Shown here in pieces: positions 32,645 through 45,646 of a DNA stretch of 64,000 bases (the stretch's first letter is position 1; every line of letters begins with the position of its first letter). The notes below the pieces were generated by a model. It saw only the letters and a program-made list of their open reading frames with translations, was not told where the DNA came from and searched no databases. The translations under genes were made by a program, and so were the position numbers. The DNA comes from Aulostomus chinensis (lineage: Eukaryota; Chordata; Actinopteri; Syngnathiformes; Aulostomidae), in NCBI GenBank assembly GCA_037954235.1, contig JBBMOA010000001.1, positions 2,345,001-2,409,000 of the forward strand. The letters are read 5' to 3'.

Positions 32645-35550
32645 ACCAAAGAAGTGATGCAACAGTGATGTAATGAGAGTTGCTACTCATCTCAAAATCA
32701 TGCAACAGTAATTTCGTGAGAGTTGCTACGAATCTCAAAATGATGCTAAAGTGATGTAATGAGAGTTGCTACTTACCTAAGAAATGATGCTACAGTGATG
32801 TGGTGAGAGTTGCTACGAACCTCAAAATGATGCTACAGTGATGTAATGAGGGTTGCTATTTACCTAAGAAATGATGCTACAGTGATGTGGTGAGAGTTGC
32901 TATTTACCTAAGAAATGATGCTACAGTGATGTGGTGAGAGTTGATCGTAATTTCAAAATCACGCTAAAGTGATGCAATGAGAGTTGCTACTTTCCTAAAA
33001 AATGATGCTACAGTGATGTGGTAGTGAGTTGCTACAATCCTCAAAACGATTCTAAAGTGATGTAATGAGAGTTGCTACAAACCTAAGAAATGATGCTACA
33101 GTGATGTGGTGAGAGTTACCACGAACCTCAAAATGATGCGACAGTGATGTCGGGAGAGTTGCTACGATCCTCAAAATGATGCTAAAGTGATGTAAAGAGA
33201 GTTGCGACTAACCTAAGAAGTGATGCTACAGTGATGTAGTGAGAGTTGATAGTAATTTCAAAATAATGCTAAAGCGGTGTAATGAGAGTTGCTACTTCCC
33301 AAAGAAATGATGCGACAGTGATGTAGTGAGAGTTGCTACGAACTTCAAAATGATGGTACAGTGATGTAATGAGGGTTGCTATTTACCTAAGAAATGATGC
33401 CACAGTGATGTGGTGAGAGTTGCTACGAACCTCAAAATGATGCTACAGTGATGTGGTGAGAGTTGCTACGAATCTCAAAATGATGCGACAGTGATGTAGT
33501 GAGAGTTGCTACGAACCTAAGAAGTGATGCTACAGTGATGTAATGAGAGTTGCTACTAATCTCAAAATCATGCTACAGTAATGTCGTGAGAGTTGCTACG
33601 AATCTCAAAATGATGCTAAAGTGATGTCATGAGAGTTGCTTCAAACCTAAGAAGTGAAGCTACAGTGATGTGGTGAGAGTTGATAGTAATTTCAAAATAA
33701 TGCTAAAGCGGTGTAATGAGAGTTGCTACTTCCCTAAGAAATGATGCTACAATGATGTAGTGAGAGTTGCTACGAACCTCAAAATGATGCTACAGTGATG
33801 TAATGAGGGTTGCTATTTTCCTAAGAAATGATGCTACAGTGATGTGGTGAGAGTTGCTACGAACCGCAAAATGATGCTCCAGTGATATCATGAGGGTTGC
33901 TATTTACCTAAGAAATGATGCTACAGTGATGTGGTGAGAGTTGCTACGAACCTCAAAATGATGCTACAGTGATGTTGTGAGAGTTGCTACGAATCTCAAA
34001 ATGATGCGACAGTGATGTAGTGAGAGTTGCGACGAACCTAAGAAGTGATGCTACAGTGATGTAATGAGAGTTGCTACTAATCTCAAAATGATGCTACAGT
34101 AATGTCGTGAGAGTTGCTACGAATCTCAAAATGATGCGAAAGTGATGTAATGAGAGTTGCTACAAACCTAAGAAGTGATGCTACAGTGATGTGGTGAGAG
34201 TTGCTACGAACCTCAAAATGATGCTACAGTGATGTGGTGAGAGTTGCTATGAATCTCAAAATGATGCGACAGTGATGTAGTGAGAGTTGCGACGAACCAA
34301 AGAAGTGATGCAACAGTGATGTAATGAGAGTTGCTACTCATCTCAAAATCATGCAACAGTAATTTCGTGAGAGTTGCTACGAATCTCAAAATGATGCTAA
34401 AGTGATGTAATGAGAGTTGCTACTTACCTAAGAAATGATGCTACAGTGATGTGGTGAGAGTTGCTACGAACCTCAAAATGATGCTACAGTGATGTAATGA
34501 GGGTTGCTATTTACCTAAGAAATGATGCTACAGTGATGTGGTGAGAGTTGCTATTTACCTAAGAAATGATGCTACAGTGATGTGGTGAGAGTTGCTACGA
34601 ACCTCAAAATGATGCTACAGTGATGTGGTGAGAGTTGCTATTTACCTAAGAAATGATGCTACAGTGATGTGGTGAGAGTTGATCGTAATTTCAAAATCAC
34701 GCTAAAGTGATGCAATGAGAGTTGCTACTTTCCTAAAAAATGATGCTACAGTGATGTGGTAGTGAGTTGCTACAATCCTCAAAACGATTCTAAAGTGATG
34801 TAATGAGAGTTGCTACAAACCTAAGAAATGATGCTACAGTGATGTGGTGAGAGTTGCCACGAACCTCAAAATGATGCGACAGTGATGTCGGGAGAGTTGC
34901 TACGATCCTCAAAATGATGCTAAAGTGATGTAAAGAGAGTTGCGACTAACCTAAGAAGTGATGCTACAGTGATGTAGTGAGAGTTGATAGTAATTTCAAA
35001 ATAATGCTAAAGCGGTGTAATGAGAGTTGCTACTTCCCAAAGAAATGATGCGACAGTGATGTAGTGAGAGTTGCTACGAACTTCAAAATGATGGTACAGT
35101 GATGTAATGAGGGTTGCTATTTACCTAAGAAATGATGCCACAGTGATGTGGTGAGAGTTGCTACGAACCTCAAAATGATGCTACAGTGATGTGGTGAGAG
35201 TTGCTACGAATCTCAAAATGATGCGACAGTGATGTAGTGAGAGTTGCTACGAACCTAAGAAGTGATGCTACAGTGATGTAATGAGAGTTGCTACTAATCT
35301 CAAAATCATGCTACAGTAATGTCGTGAGAGTTGCTACGAATCTCAAAATGATGCTAAAGTGATGTCATGAGAGTTGCTACAAACCTAAGAAGTGAAGCTA
35401 CAGTGATGTGGTGAGAGTTGATAGTAATTTCAAAATAATGCTAAAGCGGTGTAATGAGAGTTGCTACTTCCCTAAGAAATGATGCTACAATGATGTAGTG
35501 AGAGTTGCTACGAACCTCAAAATGATGCTACAGTGATGTAATGAGGGTTG
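32645..35550 (+). repeat. About 1.65-kb tandem duplication within the satellite
   Basis: ACCAAAGAAGTGATGCAACAG occurs at 32645 and 34296 (offset 1,651). GATGTCGGGAGAG occurs at about 33143 and 34881 (offset 1,738), so the second copy has gained 87 bases, exactly one dimer, between the two markers. Outer limits are approximate. Confidence 0.8.
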
Positions 35551-36308
35551 CTATTTACCTAAGAAATGATGCTACAGTGATGTGGTGAGAGTTGTTACGA
35601 ACCGCAAAATGATGCTCGAGTGATATCATGAGGGTTGCTATTTACCTAAGAAATGATGCTACAGTGATGTGGTGAGAGTTGCTATGAACTTCAAAATGAT
35701 GCTACAGTGATGTGGTGAGAGTTGCTACGAACCTCAAAATGATGCTACAGTGATGTGGTGAGATTTGCTACAAACCTAAGAAATGATGCTACAGGGATGT
35801 AATGAGAGTTGCTACAAATGTCCAAATGATGCTAGAGTGATGTAATGAGAGTTGCGACAAACCTCAGAAATGATGCTACAGTCATGTGCTGAGAGTTGCT
35901 ACGAACCTCAAAATGATGATACAGTGATGTAATGAGAGTTGCTACGAATCTCAAAATGATGCTAAAGTAATGTCGTGAGAGTTGCTACTATCCTCAAAAT
36001 AATGCAACAGTGATGTAGTGAGAGTTGCTACGATCTTCAAAATGATGCTAAAGTGATGTAATGAGAATTGCGACAAACCTAAGAAGTCATGCTACAGTGA
36101 TGTAGTGAGAGTTGCTACGAACCGCAAAATGATGCTCCAGTGATATAATGAGGGTTGCTATTTACCTAAGAAATGATGCTACAGTGATGTGGTGAGAGTT
36201 GCTATTTACCTAAGAAATGATGCGACAGTGATGTGGTGAGAGTTGATAGTAATTTCAAAATCACGCTAAAGTGATGCAATGAGAGTTGCTACTTTCCTAA
36301 GAAATGAT

Positions 36309-39300
36309 GCTACAGTCATGTAATGAGAGTTGCTACGAATCTCAAAATGATGCGACAGTGATGTCGTGAGAGTTGCTACGATCCTCAAAATGATGCTAAA
36401 GTGATGTGGTGAGAGTTGCTACGAATCTCAAAATGATGCGACAGTGATGTAGTGAGAGTTGCTACGGACCTAAGAAGTGATGCTACAGTGATGTAATGAG
36501 AGTTGCTACTAATCTCAAAATGATGCTACAGTGATGTAATGAGGGTTGCTATTTACCTAAGAAATGATGCTACAGTGATGTGGTGAGAGTTGCTATTTAC
36601 CTAAGAAATGATGCTACAGTGATGTGGTGAGAGTTGCTACGAACCTCAAAATGATGCTACAGTGATGTGGTGAGAGTTGCTATTTACCTAAGAAATGATG
36701 CTACAGTGATGTGGTGAGAGTTGATCGTAATTTCAAAATCACGCTAAAGTGATGCAATGAGAGTTGCTACTTTCCTAAAAAATGATGCTACAGTGATGTG
36801 GTAGTGAGTTGCTACGAACTTCAAAATGATGCTACAGTGATATAATGAGAGTTGCTACAAACCTAAGAAATGATGCTACAGTGATGTGGTGAGAGTTGCT
36901 ACGAACTTCAAAATGATGCTACAGTGATGTGGTGAGAGTTGCTACGAATCTCAAAATTATGCCACAGTGATGTAGTGAGAGTTGCTACGATCCTCAAAAT
37001 GATGCTAAAGTGATGTAATGAGAGTTGCGACAAACCTAAGAAGTGATGCTACAGTGATGTAGTGAGAGTTGCTACGAACCGCAAAATGATGCTCCAGTGA
37101 TATCATGAGGGTTGCTATTTACCTAAGAAATGATGCTACAGTGATGTGGTGAGAGTTGCTACGAACTTCAAAATGATGCTACAGTGATGTGGTGAGAGTT
37201 GCTACGAACCTCAAAATGATGCTACAGTGATGTGGTGAGATTTGCTACAAACCTAAGAAATGATGCTACAGGGATGTAATGAGAGTTGCTACAAATGTCC
37301 AAATGATGCAAGAGTGATGTAATGAGAGTTGCGACAAACCTCAGAAATGATGCTACAGTCATGTGCTGAGAGTTGCTACGAACCTCAAAATGATGCAACA
37401 GTGATGTAATGAGAGTTGCTACTTACCGAAGAAATGATGCTACAGTGATGTGGTGAGAGTTGCTACGAACCTCAAAATGATGCTACAGTGATGTGGTGAG
37501 AGTTGCTATTTACCTAAGAAATGATGCTACAGTGATGTGGTGAGAGTTGCTATTTACCTAAGAAATGATGCTACAGTGATGTGGTGAGAGTTGATCGTAA
37601 TTTCAAAATCACGCTAAAGTGATGCAATGAGAGTTGCTACTTTCCTAAAAAAATGATGCTACAGTGATGTGGTAGTGAGTTGCTACAATCCTCAAAACGA
37701 TTCTAAAGTGATGTAATGAGAGTTGCTACAAACCTAAGAAATGATGCTACAGTGATGTTGTGAGAGTTGCTACGAACCTCAAAATGATGCTACAGTGATG
37801 TGGTGAGAGTTGCTACGAATCTCAAAATGATGCGACAGTGATGTAGTGAGAGTTGCTACGAACCTAAGAAGTGATGCTACAGTGATGTGGTGAGAGTTGA
37901 TAGTAATTTCAAAATAATGCTAAAGCGGTGTAATGAGAGTTGCTACTTCCCTAAGAAATGATGCGACAGTGATGTAGTGAGAGTTGCTACGAACCTCAAA
38001 ATGATGGTACAGTGATGTAATGAGGGTTGCTATTTACCTAAGAAATGATGCCACAGTGATGTGGTGAGAGTTGCTAAGAACCTCAAAATGATGCTACAGT
38101 GATGTGGTGAGAGTTGCTACGAATCTCAAAATGATGCGACAGTGATGTAGTGAGAGTTGCTACGAACCGCAAAATGATGCTCCAGTGATATAATGAGGGT
38201 TGCTATTTACCTAAGAAATGATGCTACAGTGATGTGGTGAGAGTTGCTACGAACTTCAAAATGATGCTACAGTGATATAATGAGAGTTGCTACAAACCTA
38301 AGAAATGATGCTACAGTGATGTGGTGAGAGTTGCTACGAACTTCAAAATGATGCTACAGTGATGTGGTGAGAGTTGCTACGAATCTCAAAATTATGCCAC
38401 AGTGATGTAGTGAGAGTTGCTACGATCCTCAAAATGATGCTAAAGTGATGTAATGAGAGTTGCGACAAACCTAAGAAGTGATGCTACAGTGATGTAGTGA
38501 GAGTTGCTACGAACCGCAAAATGATGCTCCAGTGATATCATGAGGGTTGCTATTTACCTAAGAAATGATGCTACAGTGATGTGGTGAGAGTTGCTACGAA
38601 CTTCAAAATGATGCTACAGTGATGTGGTGAGAGTTGCTACGAACCTCAAAATGATGCTACAGTGATGTGGTGAGATTTGCTACAAACCTAAGAAATGATG
38701 CTACAGGGATGTAATGAGAGTTGCTACAAATGTCCAAATGATGCTAGAGTGATGTAATGAGAGTTGCGACAAACCTCAGAAATGATGCTACAGTCATGTG
38801 CTGAGAGTTGCTACGAACCTCAAAATGATGCAACAGTGATGTAATGAGAGTTGCTACTTACCGAAGAAATGATGCTACAGTGATGTGGTGAGAGTTGCTA
38901 CGAACCTCAAAATGATGCTACAGTGATGTGGTGAGAGTTGCTATTTACCTAAGAAATGATGCTACAGTGATGTGGTGAGAGTTGATCGTAATTTCAAAAT
39001 CACGCTAAAGTGATGCAATGAGAGTTGCTACTTTCCTAAAAAAATGATGCTACAGTGATGTGGTAGTGAGTTGCTACAATCCTCAAAACGATTCTAAAGT
39101 GATGTAATGAGAGTTGCTACAAACCTAAGAAATGATGCTACAGTGATGTTGTGAGAGTTGCTACGAACCTCAAAATGATGCTACAGTGATGTGGTGAGAG
39201 TTGCTACGAATCTCAAAATGATGCGACAGTGATGTAGTGAGAGTTGCTACGAACCTAAGAAGTGATGCTACAGTGATGTGGTGAGAGTTGATAGTAATTT

Positions 39301-42300
39301 CAAAATAATGCTAAAGCGATGTAATGAGAGTTGCTACTTCCCTAAGAAATGATGCGACAGTGATGTAGTGAGAGTTGCTACGAACCTCAAAATGATGGTA
39401 CTGTGATGTAATGAGGGTTGCTATTTACCTAAAAAATGATGCCACAGTGATGTGGTGAGAGTTGCTAAGAACCTCAAAATGATGCTACAGTGATGTGGTG
39501 AGAGTTGCTACGAATCTCAAAATGATGCGACAGTGATGTAGTGAGAGTTGCTACGAACCGCAAAATGATGCTCCAGTGATATAATGAGGGTTGCTATTTA
39601 CCTAAGAAATGATGCTACAGTGATGTGGTGAGAGTTGCTACGAACTTCAAAATGATGCTACAGTGATATAATGAGAGTTGCTACAAACCTAAGAAATGAT
39701 GCTACAGTGATGTGGTGAGAGTTGCTACGAACTTCAAAATGATGCTACAGTGATGTGGTGAGAGTTGCTACGAATCTCAAAATTATGCCACAGTGATGTA
39801 GTGAGAGTTGCTACGATCCTCAAAATGATGCTAAAGTGATGTAATGAGAGTTGCGACAAACCTAAGAAGTGATGCTACAGTGATGTAGTGAGAGTTGCTA
39901 CGAACCGCAAAATGATGCTCCAGTGATATCATGAGGGTTGCTATTTACCTAAGAAATGATGCTACAGTGATGTGGTGAGAGTTGCTACGAACTTCAAAAT
40001 GATGCTACAGTGATGTGGTGAGAGTTGCTACGAACCTCAAAATGATGCTACAGTGATGTGGTGAGATTTGCTACAAACCTAAGAAATGATGCTGCAGGGA
40101 TGTAATGAGAGTTGCTACAAATGTCCAAATGATGCTAGAGTGATGTAATGAGAGTTGCGACAAACCTCAGAAATGATGCTACAGTCATGTGCTGAGAGTT
40201 GCTACGAACCTCAAAATGATGCAACAGTGATGTAATGAGAGTTGCTACTTACCGAAGAAATGATGCTACAGTGATGTGGTGAGAGTTGCTACGAACCTCA
40301 AAATGATGCTACAGTGATGTGGTGAGAGTTGCTATTTACCTAAGAAATGATGCTACAGTGATGTGGTGAGAGTTGATCGTAATTTCAAAATCACGCTAAA
40401 GTGATGCAATGAGAGTTGCTACTTTCCTAAAAAAATGATGCTACAGTGATGTGGTAGTGAGTTGCTACAATCCTCAAAACGATTCTAAAGTGATGTAATG
40501 AGAGTTGCTACAAACCTAAGAAATGATGCTACAGTGATGTTGTGAGAGTTGCTACGAACCTCAAAATGATGCTACAGTGATGTGGTGAGAGTTGCTACGA
40601 ATCTCAAAATGATGCGACAGTGATGTAGTGAGAGTTGCTACGAACCTAAGAAGTGATGCTACAGTGATGTGGTGAGAGTTGATAGTAATTTCAAAATAAT
40701 GCTAAAGCGGTGTAATGAGAGTTGCTACTTCCCTAAGAAATGATGCGACAGTGATGTAGTGAGAGTTGCTACGAACCTCAAAATGATGGTACAGTGATGT
40801 AATGAGGGTTGCTATTTACCTAAGAAATGATGCCACAGTGATGTGGTGAGAGTTGCTAAGAACCTCAAAATGATGCTACAGTGATGTGGTGAGAGTTGCT
40901 ACGAATCTCAAAATGATGCGACAGTGATGTAGTGAGAGTTGCTACGAACCTAAGAAGTGATGCTACAGTGATGTAATGAGAGTTGCTACTAATCTCAAAA
41001 TCATGCTACAGTAATGTCGTGAGAGTTGCTACGAATCTCAAAATGTTGCTAAAGTGATGTTATGAGAGTTGCTACAAACCTAAGAAGTGATGCTACAGTG
41101 ATGTGGTGAGAGTTGATAGTAATTTCAAAATAATGCTAAAGCGGTGTAATGAGAGTTGATACTTCCCGAAAAGAAATGACTCGACAGTGATGTAGTGAGA
41201 GTTGCTACGAACCTCAAAATGATGCTACAGTGATGTAATGAGGGTTGCTATTTACCTAAGAAATGATGCTAAAGTGATGTGGTGAGAGTTGCTACGAACC
41301 TCAAAATGATGCTACAGTGATGTAATGAGAGTTGCTACGAATCTCAAAATGATGCTAAAGTAATGTCGTGAGAGTTGCTACTATCCTCAAAATAATGCAA
41401 CAGTGATGTAGTGAGAGTTGCTACGATCTTCAAAATGATGCTAAAGTGATGTAATGAGAATTGCGACAAACCTAAGAAGTGATGCTACAGTGATGTAGTG
41501 AGAGTTGCTACGAACCGCAAAATGATGCTCCAGTGATATAATGAGGGTTGCTATTTACCTAAGAAATGATGCTACAGTGATGTGGTGAGAGTTGCTACGA
41601 ACTTCAAAATGATGCTACAGTGATATAATGAGAGTTGCTACAAACCTAAGAAGTGATGCTACAGTGATGTGGTGAGAGTTGCTACGAACCTCAAAATGAT
41701 GCTACAGTGATGTGGTGAGAGTTGCTCCGAATCTCAAAATGATGCGACAGTGATGTAGTGAGAGTTGCTACGAACCTAAGAAGTGATGCTACAGTGATGT
41801 AATGAGAGTTGCTACTAATCTCAAAATCATGCTACAGGAATGTCGTGAGAGTTGCTACGAATCTCAAAATGATGCTAAAGTGATGTAATGAGAGTTGCTA
41901 CAAACCTAAGAAGTGATGCTACAGTGATGTGGTGAGAGTTGATAGTAATTTCAAAATAATGCTAAAGCGGTGTAATGAGAGTTGCTACTTCCCTAAGAAA
42001 TGATGCTACAATGATGTAGTGAGAGTTGCTACGAACCTCAAAATGATGCTACAGTGATGTGGTGAGAGTTGCTACGAACCACAAAATGATGCTACAGTGA
42101 TGTAATGAGGGTTGCTATTTACCTAAGAAATGATGCTACAGTGATGTGGTGAGAGTTGCTACGAACCTCAAAATGATGCTACAGTGATGTGGTGAGAGTT
42201 GCTACGAATCTCAAAATGATGCGACAGTGATGTAGTGAGAGTTGCTACGAACCTAAGAAGTGATGCTACAGTGATGTAATGAGAGTTGCTACTAATCTCA

Positions 42301-45300
42301 AAATCATGCTACAGTAATGTCGTGAGAGTTGGTACGATTCTCAAAATGATGCTAAAGTGATGTAATGAGAGTTGCTACAAACCTAAGAAGTGATGCTACA
42401 GTGATGTGGTGAGAGTTGATCGTAATTTCAAAATAATGCTAAAGCGGTGTAATGAGAGTTGCTACTTCCCTAAGAACTGATGCTACAATGATGTACTGAG
42501 AGTTGCTACGAACCTCAAAATGATGCTACAGTGATGTAATGAGGGTTGCTATTTACCTAAGAAATGATGCTACAGTGATGTGGTGAGAGTTGCTATTAAC
42601 CTAAGAAATGATGCTACAGTGATGTGGTGAGAGTTGCTACGAACCTCAAAATGATGCTACAGTGATGTGGTGAGAGTTGCTACGAATCTCAAAATGATGC
42701 GACAGTGATGTAGTGAGAGTTGCTACGAACCTAAGAAGTGATGCTACAGTGATGTAATGAGAGTTGCTACTAATCTCAAAATCATGCTACAGTAATGTCG
42801 TGAGAGTTGCTACGAATCTCAAAATGATGCTAAAGTGATGTAATGAGAGTTGCTACAAACCTAAGAAGTGATGCTCCAGTGATGTGGTGAGAGTTGATAG
42901 TAATTTCAAAATAATGCTAAAGCGGTGTAATGAGAGTTGCTACTTCCCTAAGAAATGATGCTACAATGATGTAGTGAGAGTTGCTACGAACCTCAAAATG
43001 ATGCTACAGTGATGTAATGAGGGTTGCTATTTACCTAAGAAATGATGCTACAGTGATGTGGTGAGAGTTGCTATTTACCTAAGAAATGATGCGACAGTGA
43101 TGTGGTGAGAGTTGATAGTAATTTCAAAATCACGCTAAAGTGATGCAATGAGAGTTGCTACTTTCCTAAGAAATGATGCTACAGTCATGTAATGAGAGTT
43201 GCTACGAATCTCAAAATGATGCGACAGTGATGTCGTGAGAGTTGCTACGATCCTCAAAATGATGCTAAAGTGATGTAATGAGAGTTGCGACAAACCTAAG
43301 AAGTGATGCTACAGTGATGTAGTGAGAGTTGATAGTAATTTCAAAATAATGTTAAAGAGGTGTAATGAGAGTTGCTACTTCCCTAAGAAATGATGCGACA
43401 GTGATGTGGTGAGAGATGCTACGAACCTCAAAATGATGGTACAGTGATGTAATGAGGGTTGCTATTTACCTAAGAAATGATGCCACAGTGATGTGGTGAG
43501 AGTTGCTACGAACCTCAAAATGATGCTACAGTGATGTAATGAGAGTTGTTATTTACCTAAGAAGTGATGCTCCAGTAATGTCATGAGAGTTGCGACAATC
43601 CTCAAAATTATGCGACAGTGATGTAATGAGAGTTGCTACAAATGTCCAAATGATGCTCAGTTGATGTAATGAGAGGTGCTACAAACCTAAGAAATGATGC
43701 TACAGGGATGTAATGAGAGTTGCTACAAATGTCCAAATGATACTAGAGTGATGTAATGAGAGTTGCGACAAACCTCAGAAATGATGCTACAGTCATGTGC
43801 TGAGAGTTGATAGTAATTTATAAAATCATGCTAAAGTGATGTAATGAGAGTTGCTACTTACCTAAGAAATGATGCTACAGTGATGTAGTGAGAGTTGCTA
43901 CGAACCGCAAAATGATGCCACAGTGATGTAATGAGGGTTGCTATTTACCTAAGAAATGATGCTGCAGTGATGTGGTGAGAGTTGCTACGAACCTAAGAAA
44001 TGATGCTACAGTAATGTTAGAGTTGCTCCTAACCTAAGAAATGATGCGACAGTGATGTAGTGAGAGTTGCGACTAACCGAAGAAATGATGCGACAGTGAT
44101 GTAGTGAGAGTTGCTACGATGCTCGAAATGATGCTAAAGTGATGTAATGAGAGTTGCGACAAACCTAAGAAATGATGCTACAGTGATGTGGTGAGAGTTG
44201 ATACTAATTTCAAATTCATGCTAAAGTGGTGTAGTGAGAGTTGCTACGAACCGCAAAATGATGCTCCAGTAATGTCGTGAGAGTTGCGACTATCCTCAAA
44301 ATGATGCGACAGTGATGTAATGAGAGTTGCTACAAATGTCCAAATGATGCTAAAGTGATGTAATGAGAGAGGCTACAAACCTAAGAAATGATGCTACAGT
44401 GATGTAATGAGAGTTGCTACAAATGTCCAAATGATGCTAGAGTGATGTGGTGAGAGTTGATAGTAATTTCAAAATCATGCTAAAGTGATGTAATGAGAGT
44501 TGCTACTTACCTATGAAATGAGACAGTGATGTGGTGAGAGTTGCTACGAACCTCAAAATGATGCTAAAGTAATGTCGTGAGAGTTGCTACTATCCTCGAA
44601 ATGATGCAACAGTGATGTAGTGAGAGTTGCTACGAACTTCGAAATGATGCTACAGTGATGTAATGAGGGTTGCTATTTACCTAAGAAATGATGCTACAGT
44701 GATGTGGTGAGAGTTGCTACGAACCTAAAAATGATGCTACAGTGATGTGGTGAGAGTTGCTACGAACCGCAAAATGATACTACAGTGATGTAATGAGGGT
44801 TGCTATTTACCTAAGAAATGATGCTACAGTGATGTGGTGAGAGTTGCTACGAACCTCAAAATGATGCTACAGTGATGTAATGAGGGTTGCTATTTCCCGA
44901 AGAAATGATGCTACAGTGATGTGGTGAGAGTTGCTACGAATCTCAAAATGATACTACAGTGATGTGGTGAGAGTTGGTACGAACCGCAAAATGATGCTAC
45001 AGTGATGTAATGAGGGTTGCTATTTACCTAAGAAATGATGCTACAGTGATGTGGTGAGTGTTGCTACGAATCTCAAAATGATGCTACAGTGATGTAATGA
45101 GGGTTGCTATTTACCTAAGAAATGATGCTACAGTGATGTGGTGAGAGTTGCTACGAACCTCAAAATGATGCTACAGTGATGTAATGAGAGTTGCTACGAA
45201 TCTCAAAATGATGCTAAAGTAATGTCCTGAGAGTTGCTACTATCCTCAAAATGATGCTAAAGTGGTGTAATGAGAGTTGCTACAAACCTAAGAAGTGATG

Positions 45301-45646
45301 CTACAGTGATGTGGTGAGGGTTGCTACGAACCTCAAAATGATGCTACAGTGATGTGGTGAGAGTTGCTACGAATCTCAAAATGATGCAACAGTGATGTAG
45401 TGAGAGTTGCTACGAACCTAAGAAGTGATGCTACATTGATGTAATAAGAGTTGCTACTAATCTCAAAATGATGCGACAGGAATGTCGTGAGAGTTGATAC
45501 GAATCTAAAAATGATGCTAAAGTGATGTAATGAGAGTTGCTACAAACCTAAGAAGTGATGCTACAGTGATGTGGTGAGAGTTGATAGTAATTTCAAAATA
45601 ATGCTAAAGCGGTGTAATGAGAGTTGCTACTTCCCTAAGAAATGAT
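36309..45646 (+). repeat. 9,338-bp satellite segment, tandem copy A
   Basis: Rare variants in this copy recur exactly 9,338 bases later: GCTACAGTCATG 36309/45647, CTACGGACC 36462/45800, ATGATGCAAGAG 37303/46641, CTGTGATG 39401/48739, GCTGCAGGGA 40091/49429, AATGTTAGAG 44013/53351. The constant offset shows no net indel. Only one substitution was noticed (38782 A versus 48120 T), though the comparison was by eye. Confidence 0.9.
37671..40452 (+). repeat. 1,391-bp higher-order repeat, two tandem periods
   Basis: The unusual monomer GGTAGTGAGTTGCTACAATC starts at 37671, 39062 and 40453: exactly 1,391 bases (about 32 monomers) each time. A second marker, ATTATGCCACAG, at 36956, 38391 and 39782 gives 1,435 and 1,391, so the earliest copy has one extra 44-bp monomer. 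The same triplet recurs in copy B (about 47,009, 48,400 and 49,791). Confidence 0.9.
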
